Shown: positions 11,363-24,078 of the stretch, piece after piece | Numbering within the stretch: the first letter of the stretch is position 1 | How the letters are laid out: the number at the start of each line of letters is the position of its first letter | From: Laetiporus sulphureus 93-53 | Taxonomy: Eukaryota; Basidiomycota; Agaricomycetes; Polyporales; Laetiporaceae | Assembly (NCBI RefSeq): GCF_001632365.1 | Contig: NW_024468581.1 | Location: 47,679-111,678 of the forward strand | Length of the DNA: 64,000 nt | Direction of reading: 5' to 3' | Translations under genes and position numbers: made by a program | The notes under the pieces: model-generated | What the model was told of the DNA's origin: nothing | The model's input: only the letters and a program-made list of their open reading frames with translations | Databases searched by the model: none

Positions 11363-12596
11363 TGCTGTGTGCGTGCTTCAGCATTACTCGCTCCTTCAGC
11401 TGGCGTTGCAGGCTCACCCGCTGCGATATAGCGGGCCGCTCGCCGGAATTGAGAGATGGAGTCGAGTCCATCTGCATTCAGCGTTCCTTTTACCTTCAAC
11501 TTCAGGTAATATTGGAGAAACGAGTCTGGCAGCTGGGAGGGATCCGGAGAAGGGTTGTGCTCTGAGATCTGACCATCCGGACATCGCGAGAGGGGGCTAT
11601 GCCGTAGAGGTCGATAACAATGCAGGCAGAACGTGTGGACTCGCGCAGAACGGCATGGTCAAAGCTTGGAGCTGGCGGCTGAAAAGCTGCATGTCCTCCA
11701 CAACGTCGCTCGACGTCACCCTTACAACTTGCACGCCTGGTCACTAAATGTCACGCAATGTCACAACTGGACACGGCGCCACAAGCGCGCCCGGGCGCTT
11801 GCCGCAGTCTACTGGACATTACATGATAGCGGACGTCAAGTGTCAATTTGCAAAAGTAGTCAGCTGATTGAAATCTGCGGGCGTACGGGGTAGACGACGA
11901 GCAACATACGATAGAGCAACGTAGGCAGATGACAACTGAATGTCAACGGGGCAATTGGTAAGCACCGTGAATGTCTGGGATCCTAACTCCGCCGGCAATG
12001 CCCGAGAATGGTCAACTTGGTTCGCCTCCGCCACATCCCAATATCCGGATTCTCTGGTCAGAGCTGACAATGCTGGACTCATTTTCACAGTCAATGGATA
12101 TCTACAGACAGGTATCCCTTTCGGATGCAATATTGCTTGCAAGCGATTCTGGCTCAGGAATTCTGAAATATACCCTTACCCTCGTACCGTTCAACAACGT
12201 GCCTTATCGCGTAAAAGCGCATAAGGTTTCTCGTACAACGAGTCGGCTCGTGGCTTGCTTCTTGATCTATGTCTTTTTTCGGCGGTAATAAATTGCTTCC
12301 TCATGTATTTCATGTCGAATAGCGGTGCCGTCAGGTACTTACTTGCATCCCATGGCTCTTCACCTCTATACCCGAGCCCCTAGTACGCAGTTGCTCGGAG
12401 GCATGAAGGGCAATGTTAACGGAATCTTGCTAAGGCTGGTAGGTTGATACCCTTTTCCCTCAAGGTTAAGTTCCCGCAAATTTTAAGCTTTGATGCCTGT
12501 TTACAGTTCAGACAACGTGCCAGGACATGCGTCTTCAACCTGCGCAAAGGCGAAAGGACACTGTGGAATCTCCTCTCTTATCAACACTCCACCGCC
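11363..12596. other. Intergenic stretch before the ATPase array
   Basis: I find no gene. Open frames on both strands are short, overlap one another and show no family motifs. The last part must hold the promoter of the first array gene. The sequence around its start (ACCGCCATGG) fits a eukaryotic initiation context. Confidence 0.4.
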
Positions 12597-15500
12597 ATGG
12601 ACCTCATCAAGAGTATCAACCGAAGTCACGGCCTCGAAACGATGGGTGATCGTCCCGCAGACGACCCGATCGTTACTCTACGGGGTAAATTGGAACGCGC
12701 CTGTGACCGGTCAGCGATGTTCATCGTAATCAGTCCTGAATCTCACAAATCTCTGCAGCTTGTCGCGGGATCTATATAACACCAAAACCCACTTCCTACT
12801 AGAGTTCATCCAGAACGCTGATGACAACAATTACGACTCCGGCGTTATACCTACGCTGCAGCTTCAACTCGAGCGTAGGCGCATGACAATCAGATGCAAT
12901 GAACTGGGATTCGGTCCTGCGAACGTCAAAGCTATCTGTGATATTGGTGGCAGTACGAAGACAAAGGACAAGATCGTTCAGGGCTACATTGGTAAGTCAC
13001 CGCTAACTATGGGCGTCTGGACAACGTATTCATCGCGTCATTTTTAGGTGAAAAAGGAATAGGTCTGAATACATTCGTTGGCACCCGTTCTATTTCTGAT
13101 GGCCCCAACAGGATTCAAGGCCGTCTTTGTTGTTGCCACGAAGGTCCACGTGGCGTCCAACCTTTACACATTCAGGTTCGATCGCGATGGACCACTTGGT
13201 ATGATTAACCCCATTTGGGACAACTCACATGCTGTGGAGCCAAATTGGACGACATTTCGTTTGGACATCGCAGAGGAGGAACATATGGGAAACCTGAACA
13301 AGCAGCTGCGCGAGCTTCAGCCTTCCCTGTTGCTCTTCCTCCGCAAGCTGCGTTCAGTAGATTTGCATGTCGCTGCCAACCGGAATAATCCTGCGAGGTC
13401 CATTAAGATCTCCCGCAATGACCCAGCACCCGATGTCGTCGAGTTAGAGCGCTCGGAGGATGGCGCGAGTATTCTGAAGCGCAGGTATATTATCGTGAAG
13501 CGGACCACTGTAACGGACCCGGAAGAGCCGAAGAGAGAAGGCATTGAGCGCAGTGAAGTTGTACTGGCATTTCCGATGACCGCTGAGCAAGAGCCGCTGT
13601 TTGAGGATCAGTACATTCACGCTTTCCTTCCTATGAGCCGGTATGGATTCACCGTATGTTCCATCAGCCACACCTCCTCTATCCGCACTTACAGTATGAT
13701 ACCAGTTCGTGATACAAGCAGACTTCCTCACTACATCGAGCCGCGAGTCTATACTTGCCGACTCGAAATGGAACCAGCAACTATTCGTCGGCATCAGTGA
13801 TGCATTCGTGGATGCCGTGCAGCGATTTCAAGAGCATCCTATCCTAAAGGATGTATGGATTCGCTTCATACCGATGCAAATCAAGGACCCGTTCTGCAAA
13901 GTCGCCGACAGGATCATTACTCTGCTCAAGCACCGCAATGTTTTACGTGCTAGTGATGGCACATTGAGCCAGCCCGTGTCACTCCTCATCCCTCCTCGCC
14001 AATTCCGCGATGACGAAAATGAGCCTCTCATTCCCTCACAGTACCTGCCGAAAGGCCTCCGCTATCTCTCTGATTCGTACGACGTGCATGGCGACAGCGC
14101 GTTTTTCTCCACGTTGGGCGTGCGCACAATGTCAGACCAGGACTTCTTAAATGGCCTCAAGCGAATGGGCACGGCTATCGGGAGCCAATCTGATCGTTGG
14201 CAAGAGACTGTTTGTCGCTGCCTGAATGGGAGGATCCCAAAGACAAGGAAGGGTAAATTTAGACCTGAGATACTGGATCTTGAGATTCTGCCTCTCAGTG
14301 ACGGTTCTTGGGCTGCCGCTAAAACTGCCCATCGGCATGTTTTCGTGGCCAATCTAGACGGCTTCGCTGAGCTGAGGCTGTCAAGCATCAAGGAGGGAAT
14401 CGAGGAGGGCTCGTTTAGGCATCGATTCTACGCTGCATTGGGAGTCAAGCGTGCAGAACCCGCCCTCATCGCCGAACAGATATTGCAGATACGGAGCCAA
14501 GTGTCCGCAGAGACTCTTGTCCGATATGCCCGATTCTTCTATGAGCATCGGAGGTTGCGCGATCTCCCTTCTCCTGCAGACCTGCAGGTCGTGGATGAAC
14601 AAGGTCTACGGGCTAGCGGTAAAGAGCTTTATCTAGACGTGCCGGATAGCAAGGGTACAGAGAGAACCCCTCTGCGTACCATCCTCCCTCGCACCGCTCG
14701 GTTCCTCCATCCAGCTTATACGGAGACCTATCACGACCGCTATTGGATACTTTGGCTTCAGGACAGTCTCGGGATAAACGTCGCTCCTCGACTCATCTCC
14801 GGGAAGCTATCCCCAGAGTTTCAGACCATGGCGCGATCAATGGAGACTTTGAAATTCCTCTTGGTTCTTCGAGAGTATTGGCCTCAACTGTCTCGGGGCA
14901 TCTCGCAAGAAGGCAAAACACAATTGTCTCAAACAGAGGTAAAGTGTGAAGATGGCAGGCATTTGCTCGGCACTACTGCGTTGAAGCGAAGTGCCCTACA
15001 GCGCATGCCGAGCAGCTACCTACACTTCTTGCCAATCTCGAATGCAAACAGTGGGGCGTGGAACTTCCTTGCTGAACTTGGCGTCATGATCGAAGCGAAC
15101 CTCTCGACGTTCATCAAGCTTATCCTTCAGTTGCAACGCACGGCATGCAACGACTTGTCTTTGATAGTGGAGCTGTACAAACAACTGAATGCAAGATTTG
15201 ACGAAGATTCAAACGCCATTCGGTAAGCTCTATAAGATGGTTCGTTGCCACACTGTATGCTCATGTCACACGGTGAAGCGTCGCTTTTCAGGATAATCCT
15301 CTCATATATGTTCCTTCAGTGAACACCGACGGTCGGGGTTCATGGATCGCATTTCGAGACGCCTACTGGGACGGGCCTCCATCTATGACCTCCAAAGTCG
15401 TACTGAAGCATTCCTATCCCCTGTTAGAAGACTTCTTCCATTCAAAGCTGTGCATGCGACATGCGCCCTTACAGGTTCTCGTCGATGAGTTCAAGTCCTT

Positions 15501-17358
15501 AGCGGTGAAGTGGAATAACAAGATCCTGACTGAAGCTGTGGCCACAAACGTCGAGGACAAACTTCTTGATATCACCGATTGTTTGGTCCAAGATCCATAT
15601 GTTGCTTCCATTCTCTCTGAGATTGCAGAGCTGCCAATCTTTCCGGTATGTCAGCCTGGAAAGAGTTCAAAGCGTGTTCTTCAGCGCATCCATGAGTTCT
15701 ACGTGCCCGATCAGGCTGGCAAATACGCAGAGCAGTTTGAAGATAAAGTTCCGCTATTGGCTGTTTCTCCCAAGCTGTCGGTTGTTAGCATACAACCGTT
15801 ATTTAACTGCCACACGTGGAAACAACCGGCTCGGTACCTTGAGAGATGTATTTCCGCACAAACAGTTGCCCATGGAACGCGGAAGGTGGACATGCCGGTT
15901 ACGCAGCAATACATACGCAGACTTGAGTATCTCGAGAGGTGCGCCCTCCGCCGTTTTACGGGACCCTGCTTAACATTCATTCGTGACAGGGAATTGTACC
16001 ACAAACGGTCTTCGAGGATTCCGACCGATCAGATGGAGTTTTTGCGAAAGATGGACAATCTAACAATCGAGATCGTGGGATCGATCTCGTCAAGTTTGAC
16101 TCTGGAAGAGCACGTTGTCCAAACCAACGCTACTTCCTCAATCCAAGAGGATGACGATCGTGTGTCTATATTCGTGGCACAAGCCTCCGCCAACAACGAA
16201 AGGAAACGCGATCGCCAGGTATGCAGCCGTCTCGCAGAACGTCTCGACTTGGATGGGATGAGACTGCAACGTTTGTTTGAAACGCCGGTGGACGAACTGG
16301 AGGAGCTATTAGATGAACAGGGAGTATTTGCCATTCCGCCGGAGGCAGAACGCATACGCAAAACTTCCTGGCTTACTACCGACACCATGACCAACGATCA
16401 ACCCCTAACTTCCCCCCGACGTGTCGCAAAACCCGAAGAAACAGATTTACAGATGGAGCCTCCGCCAACTCTTGCTTATGTACCGCCACATGCTCGCAAT
16501 CCTGTGAAGAGAAAGCGTGATAAACTTGATGATCTCGAAGAGAATATCCGGGATTTGCGAATGAAGCTATCTTCCTCGTCGAAATTCACGCAAGGCGAAG
16601 TCCGCACTCCAGGCTCGTCTCCTCGCCCTGTTCAAACGGCGAGGGAGATCGCGCGATTTATGAGTGCTCCCGTCAGTCCAGGAAAACTCGCATCATCTCC
16701 CGGGAAGGAATCGTCGGCAAGGGCAGTCACCGCTGTTGCACCGTCAACCGCAAGTGATCGCGTCAATGGAATTCTAGGTGAACTCTATGTGAGATAATCC
16801 CACTGTTCTGCCGTACACAGAATTTCTGATTGTGCTGGATCCCAAAGGTGTACGAGCTTCTCCGCGAACTAATTGGTCTTGACTTCGATGAAGAGAATTG
16901 GACTAGCGAGCTCCGTGGCGAAGTCCACGACCTGGCACCTTTCAGTGGGGATGCTCTGGCCGATTTCAGATACAAGGACAGCAGCGGCATCCTAACGGGC
17001 TTATGGTATGGAGAGAAGATTAGAACCGCCTGGGCAGGCATGTGGCCGACGTATCACCTCGAGGTCAAGGCAACGAGCGGCTCTGCGCGCGAGCGCTTCC
17101 ATGTGAGCCAGAGGCAACTGGATGCGGTCAGTAAATGTCATCAATTTTTTGGTGCATCGTCTGATAAGCTCTGTGCAGGCGCAGCACTTGACGAGTCTGT
17201 CCGACTCGTCAGGAATAATTCCGACAGATGTCTACGTGATCATCCTCGTAACCGGAATCCGCAGTGCATCCCCATCTCATATGGTGTTCATTGATCCCCA
17301 CAGATGCATCTATCATGGCGATTTGTTGATTCAATCGGATGTCTACCTTTCGTTGTAA
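12597..17358 (+). CDS. Sacsin/NO VEIN-like GHKL ATPase with C-terminal DUF3883 nuclease-like domain, copy A
   Basis: Nine exons: 12597-12709, 12759-12991, 13048-13062, 13112-13653, 13706-15222, 15279-15938, 15990-16788, 16848-17126 and 17179-17358; 1445 residues, all phases consistent. The N-terminus is a Bergerat-fold ATPase of the sacsin/NO VEIN type: N-box EFIQNADDN (E53, N57), NExGF (residues 85-89), and G2 loop GEKGIGFK (116-123). A long middle region of unknown fold follows. Next is a charged, Ser/Pro-rich linker with a possible coiled coil near LDDLEENIRDLRMKL. The C-terminal NOV_C/DUF3883 domain has GELYVYELL, ADF (D1332) and HLEVK (E1365, K1367), the spacing of a PD-(D/E)XK active site. 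In plants NO VEIN is nuclear and developmental; related bacterial proteins often lie in defence loci. The function here is unknown. The seventh intron (15939-15989, 51 nt) has no stop and keeps frame if retained. Confidence 0.9.
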
Positions 17359-18623
17359 TGATTCAGCCGATGACGCGCTCAATGAATCACACATCACTTC
17401 ACACCAGTGTGTGCTAACCGTTAATAGACAGGCGCTCTATCACGTCCTGCCACAGGTGACGCCACAAATGACAATGTTGAATTCTTGTTTAATACGCCAG
17501 TGTTGCCGGACAGTGGTAGCAAAACTGATAATTTCCACGCACACGACTGTGCGTGTGCTCCAGCTGTGCATCCTTTGTTGAACAAGGACGGCCTACATAA
17601 ACTGCAGCCTGACGCGTGATGATGAGTCACGCCGCGCCGGGACGTGTCGATCAACACACCATAAAATATCGGTCGACCCGCGTGGAATAAGTGAGAGGTT
17701 GTTCGCAAGAACGCAACACCGCGAGCACTGCCGATGGCCGAGTTTGGGCATGCGGGGCTGCGCGCAGTGCCACCGGCGCAGGCATTCTGATCAACTCGAG
17801 TCCCTTTTTCCCTCAACGAATTCGCTGTGGTAGTATGCTCAACGCTTGCCCGCTGTCACAGACAAATGCTATCATTCGCGCATCCTGCGTCATGCTTTCG
17901 GGGATCTCAATCGCTGGATGATGGATCCTTCACAAGCGCGACTAATGCGGAAGAGAGACTGGACAACATATATTCTTAAAAAAAAACTTGACCCGATCCT
18001 GGATAGCTATTCACCGGCTTCGAGTCTCTACTAGGCGCGGTTACCCGTCGATGTGACGCTCGTCAATGATGGATAGCCGTAGTCCGCCAATTGCACATGC
18101 ATCGTTCAGTAACTGATTTGCTACGGAGGTATCAGCCTGGTCTCAACAGATCAAGAGAGAAGGATGCTCTAGGAAAAAGTTCATGGTGCGGCCCTGGTGT
18201 TAGCCAGCCGCTACCTTCCTGTCTCGTGGGCGCGGTCTCGTGGGCGCGAAGAGTGAGAGGCCGGTTAGGGCCACAAACGACTGGGGAGTTCAGTACCACA
18301 GGTGCGTATTTATATGATTTTCCGCCCTTCCGTGCTCTCCCGCTCCGTTTTCAGGTACCGCCCTGCGACGCGTTTCACCTCCCCACGCGTTGAGCGCGCG
18401 CCGCGTTCCACCAGAAGTGCCGTCACTCGGTCACTTCGAACGGATGCAACAGGGCCGAACAGGCACTGTCTGGCACATTCCAAATCGGTAACAAGTAACA
18501 ACATGTTGGGATGCCTTCGCGGATACCATGCGGTTATTAGGTTTGATGTCGAAACGTCAAAATTTACGCACATATATAAGAGGGTCTACAGCAGGTCGAT
18601 GCTCGGTTCCTCACACTCTCGCA
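17359..18623. other. Spacer between array copies A and B
   Basis: No gene is supported; open frames on both strands are short and lack motifs. The end carries the promoter of copy B, including the TATA box at 18573-18580. Confidence 0.4.
18573..18580 (+). promoter_or_regulatory. TATA box of array copy B
   Basis: TATATAAG lies 44 bases upstream of the copy B start codon (18624). The spacing suits a very short 5' leader. Copies A and C have no equally clear TATA element at the same place, so their promoters may differ. Confidence 0.55.
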
Positions 18624-21600
18624 ATGGACCTCATCAATAGCATCAATCGCAGTCATGGACTGGGCAGCATTCGCGAAACCCTCGAAGCAGAGGATCCAAT
18701 TGTCGTATTGCGGGGCAAATTGGAACGAGCTTGTGAACGGTGAGCGACTTCTCTTGTGCACACTTTTCGTGCCTGACGGATTCGTGTAGCTTGTCCAAAG
18801 ATTTGTACAATACGAAGACTCATTTCTTGCTCGAGTTCATCCAGAACGCGGATGATAACGCTTATGGGCCCGGTTCAGTTCCGACTTTGCAGCTCCAACT
18901 GGAAGGTCGCCAGATGACGATCAAATGCAACGAGCAAGGCTTTACGCCTGCTAATGTGAAGGCGATATGCGATATAGGTGGAAGCACGAAGACGAAGGAT
19001 AAGTTGATACAGGGATACATTGGTGTGGTTTTATGGATATCTCCGCTAGAAATCTCTGCTGACAAACTTACTTAACATCTGAACTCTAGGCGAGAAGGGA
19101 ATAGGTTAGCTTGATGCCTGTCGTGACACACATCATGTTGTTGATTGCTGCCGTAGGTTTCAAGGCGGTGTTTGTCGTCGCATCCAAAGTGCATGTCGCG
19201 TCCAACGCCTATACTTTCAGATTTGATCGCGATGCGCCACTGGGCATGATCAATCCAATATGGGACGCCACTCACAATGTTGATCAGGGCTGGACGACAT
19301 TTCGGTTGGACATAGCGGAGCACGAGCATATGGGAAAGCTGAGTAAGCAGATAGGCGAGATACAGCCGTCCCTACTGCTCTTTCTCCGTAAACTGCGTTC
19401 AATCGGAATGCGGGTGACCACCGCAAATTATCCACATATGCGGACAATCAGCGTTGCGCGGAATGATCCCGCTCCGGACATCGTCGAGCTAGAGCGCTGG
19501 GAGAACGGAACGAGCGTGCTGAAATGCAGGTACATTGTGATCAAGCACATGGTCTCGACCATCCTCGACGAGCCGAAGAGAGAGGGAATCGGACGGAGCG
19601 AGGTCGTGTTAGCGTTTCCTATGACATCTGACGAGCAACCGATACTCGCGGATCAATACGTTCACGCATTTCTTCCTGTAAGCCAATATGGCTTCGCCGT
19701 GCGTATATTATCTGTCTACTCGGTTTTTTTGTCTTATGTTTTTTGAGGACAGTTCGTGACTCAAGGAGACTTTCTAACCCCATCAAGCCGGGAATCGATC
19801 CTAGCAGACTCCCGATGGAACGAGAGGCTATTCTTGGGCATCAGTGATGCCTTCTTTATCGCCATTGATAGGTTCCAAGACCATCCGGTCCTCAAAGATG
19901 TCTGGATTCGTTTTGTTCCTTTACGTCCCAAACAGCCCTTTGCTAAGGTGGCAGAACGCATTGCATCTATGCTCGCGAAGCGCGCTGTACTGCGGTCCAC
20001 GGATGGAGCGCTTTGTCATCCTATCCACCTGATCGTTGTTCTAAGAGAATTGTGCGACCTTGATGGGGAACCCCTCATCCCTGCGCAGTACTTGTCCGGC
20101 AAACTCCGTTACCTCTCAAAATCCTATAACGTGTCCCAGGACATGATCTATCTGCAACGGCTCGGTGTGCGCACCATGAATGACCAAGACTTCTTTGATG
20201 GTCTCAAACGAATGGGTAACCAAATCTCTCGACAATCCGACTCCTGGCACGAACTCGTGTGTGGTAAATTGCACGACAAGATCACGAAGGGCAAGCAAGG
20301 GAGGAAAGCTAAACCTGCAATCCTAGATCTAGTAATCCTCCCTCTGAATGATGGCTCTTGGGCGTCCGCGAAGTCTGCCCCGAGCCATGTCTTCGTCTCC
20401 GACTTGAAGGAGTTCAAGGAGTTGCAACTCTCGAGCATCAGAGAGGGCATCCCAGAGACGTCTTCCAGATACCGGTTCTATGCCGCTCTCGGGGTCAAAC
20501 CTGCCGGACCAGCTCTCATCGCAGAACGCATTCTGACCTCGCAAACATCGACTGCTCCCGAGACGCTATTGCGTTATTCCCGATTCTTCTTTGAACATCG
20601 GCGAGTTCGTGGTATGCCTTCTGCCTCGACTCTCAAAGTCGTGGACGAACGCGGGCTCTTGGCAGATGGCAAAGAATCATACCTGGATCTATCGAATGAC
20701 AAAGAGACTGAGACAACCTCGCTGCGCAGTATACTTCCCTCGACCGCTCGATTCCTACATCCGACCTACACCGATACTTACCAGGACCGATATTGGACAA
20801 TGTGGCTACAAGACAGTCTTGGTGTCAACACAGCTCCTCGAGTCGTGTCCGGACGACTATCACTGGAATTTCAGATGATGACGCAAACGCTAGAGACATC
20901 TCGCTTGCTCTTGGTCCTCCGGGAGTATTGGCCTCAGATGTCTAGAAAGCTCTCTCAAGAAGGTAAAACCCAATTGTCGCGAATGATTGTGACATGTGAA
21001 GATGGCAGATACCCACTCGAAACGACTGCATTGAGGAGGAGGGCTCTTCAAAGCCTTCCCAATGGTCACATTCGTTTCTTGCCTATGTTGAACGCAAACG
21101 ACCATGGATGGAATTTCCTTGGAGAACTCGGCGTCATGATCGATGCCGATTTGGGTACATTCATCAAGATTCTCATACATCTGCAGCAGACGAAATGTCA
21201 AGAGGAATCCTCGATTATGGAAACCTATAAGCAGCTCAACGCTAGGTTCCACGACAATCCTGGTGCTATCTGGTGAGCTCTACGCGATGGTGTTCCGCGA
21301 GACAATCAATGTTCATCCATTTGCATAGTTCCGCGTTCAAGGACTATCCCTTACTCTATGTCCCCCGAGCACGCGAAGGTGGCTCGCATACATGGCTTGC
21401 GCTTCGCGATGCATACTGGGACGGCCCACGGTCGCTCCGTTCTAAGGTGCTCGTGAAGCGTTTGTATCCGACACTGGAGGACTTCTTCAGAGACAAGCTC
21501 GGAATGCAAAACGCCTCTTTGCAGACTCTTGTAGATGAATTCAAGAACCTCGCTAATCAATGGAACGGAAAACCGTTGCCTGAGTCGACCATTCTCAACA

Positions 21601-23362
21601 TTGAGGGCAAGCTCCTTGAGATCACTGATTATCTTGTCCGAGATATGAAGGCGGCGTCGACTTTGTCACCACTCGCACAACAGCCGATCTTCCCTGTTTT
21701 TCTTCCTGGGAAGAGAGATAGTCCAAGGCTACAAGCCATGGGCCTGTTCTACGTCCCAGACAGGAGCGGTAAGTACGCCGATCACTTCCTTGATCGAGTA
21801 CCCCTCCTGGCCGTGTCCGCGATGCTTTCGATTGTTCGGATACAACCCTTACTGGACTCTGTTATCTGGAAGCAATCAGCACTGTATCTCGAGAATTCGG
21901 TCAGATCGCAAACCAAGGCGTCTGGAACAAGAACAGAGGACACTCAGGCAATGCAGCAATTTAAAAGCAGGTTGGAATACATCGAGAGGTGTGTATTCTG
22001 TTGCGCAATGCATGCTGTTGCTCACACCAAGTTCGTAGAGATCTTTACCACAAGAGAGGCTCTTCCGAGCAGATGGAGTTTCTACAGAAATTGGACACAA
22101 TGACGGTTACGGTCGTTGACTCCATCCTTTCCACGTTGACTTTAGGAGGGCATACTGTAACTTCCAATGCAAACTCCTCGATTGAAGAGCAAGTAGGACG
22201 TGTCGCTATACTCGTAGCAAGGGCTTGTACGAACAGTAGCAGGAGGCGCAACCGAGAGATCTGCAGCCTCCTTGGCACCCGCTTGGGCTTGGATAGGATG
22301 AGCTTACAGACGTTGATTGATACACCACTTGACGAGGTCGAGGAGATGTTGGACGAGCAGGGTATTACAGCCATCCCAGCAGAAGCCCGTCGTCTACATT
22401 GTCATGCCCGCTACGAAGATGGCACTCTTGTCGATGCTAGCCCCCGAATCCTTTCTACAGAATCATCAGGAGCTGCGGCCATTCGTCTCTCATCAGCAGG
22501 CACACAAGGTCATCGCAGAGCGAAGTCAAACGTGGAAGCTGAAAAAACAAATGTGGACGTGCGGACTTTCCGGGCAAAAGCGGCAAAATCGTTGCTTTCA
22601 TCCAGCCAAGTCCTGAGTGCAGGTTCTTCGCGGTTTCAAGCGCGCACCGCGGGCAACCTCGCCGCTCCTATCAGTGCAGGAAAACATGGGAAGTCATCTG
22701 GAAAAGCATCAGAAAACAAGGATATGGCCGTCGCCCCATCGGCTGCAAATGATCGTGAGAACGGCATCATGGGCGAATATTTTGTGAGTAGCGTCGGGCT
22801 GTCACTTTTCAGATGTGTACTAATCACGTCACGCCGTGTAGATCTATGAAGTGCTGCAGCAGACTTTAGGAGCTGATTTCAATGAGGAGAATTGGACGAG
22901 CGAGCTCCGCGGCGAGATCTCCGGCTTTACGCCTTTCCAGGGTGATGCTCTGGCCGATTTCAGATACAAGGATGATAAGGGCATATTGACAGGCTTATGG
23001 TATGGGAATCAGACTAAGTCCACTTGGGCAGGTAGGTGGCCAACATACCATCTCGAGATTAAGACAACGAGCGGGTCTGCGCGTGAGCCCTTTCATGTGA
23101 GCCAAAGGCAAATGGAGATGGTCAGTACCTGTCAATGAGTCCGACTACATATGCATACTTAGTAACAGATTGTTTGCAGGCATTGCACTTGACAAGCCGG
23201 ACGGACTCGCCCGGAATAGTTCCAACCGATGTCTACGTGATCATCCTCGTCACCGGGATCCGTGGTGCATCCACTTCTTACGTGGTGTTTCTTGATCCCC
23301 ACCGACGCATCTATGATGGGAATTTGTCGATTCAGTCCGATGTCTATCTCTCATTGCTATGA
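18624..23362 (+). CDS. Sacsin/NO VEIN-like GHKL ATPase with DUF3883 domain, copy B
   Basis: Nine exons with the same architecture as its neighbours: 18624-18739, 18790-19022, 19090-19104, 19157-19698, 19753-21272, 21329-21988, 22039-22783, 22842-23120 and 23180-23362; 1430 residues. The ATPase N-box EFIQNADDN, the NEQGF element and the GEKGIGFK loop are intact. The C-terminal domain keeps ADFRYKD and HLEIKTT, so the presumed nuclease residues D, E and K are all present. Five exon lengths (233, 15, 542, 660, 279) equal those of copy A exactly; the linker exon (745 nt) is the shortest of the three. No frameshift or stop is seen. The gene is preceded by a good TATA box. Proteins A, B and C share most motifs but differ widely in the linker, so this looks like an old duplication kept by selection. 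Substrate and partner are unknown. Confidence 0.9.
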
Positions 23363-24078
23363 TACTGCTACTGACATACTCAGTGAAGACACGACACACA
23401 GCCGCTTGAAACTTCTTGCCATAATTTGATTGTAAAGCACTCTTCTTGGCTGATACCGCGAATGACAATGATGATTTCATGTATTGCGCGAGTGCCTAAA
23501 GCTGAGGATTGATAGAACGAATGGTGATCTCCTACGCATAAAATTCTACGTGCATTTTAGTAGTGCAGCCCTGTTACAGGAAGCGGTGGCCTCACATGCA
23601 GGTCTGCGTGCTGGATAGCCTGACGCGTACAGTCACATTGCATCACAGCTTGTCACGCCGTGTGTACAGTGAATCGGCGAGAGTGCCTCCTCATCCTCGT
23701 CCTCCTTTGTAGCTCAGTCACTTTGATGTGTACGGACTATGCTCAGCTCCAGGCCTTCCCCTTTCAGGACTCGCTGACAGCGATCATCATTAAATTAACA
23801 ACTATCCTTTGCCAGTAATCTACCGTGCAGCTATCACAATCCATAGTACCTGGTAGTCTACTTCTTTCTCTTAGAGCTCGAGCCCACGATTGAAGATGTA
23901 AGTCGTCATTCACCCAGATTGGAGCCAAGCGGCATGCTCTGCCGCTCGAATATGCGGGCGCTCTTGTACACAGTGTGGTCTTTGAGTTTGATGTCTCATC
24001 ACAGCCTCGGCAACGTGCACAATTCTTGTCCAAGTCTATATCGCGAAGACAAGAAGGCTGGATTCTGGCACTTCAGCC
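23363..24078. other. Spacer between array copies B and C
   Basis: 716 bases without a supported gene. It must hold the copy B terminator and the copy C promoter; I see no strong TATA box or repeat. Confidence 0.4.

Noticed and set aside
18302..18573. Open frames upstream of array copy B as an extra N-terminus
   Set aside because: The TATA box at 18573-18580 and the perfect match of the three copies beginning at MDLI/MDLV fix the start at 18624.
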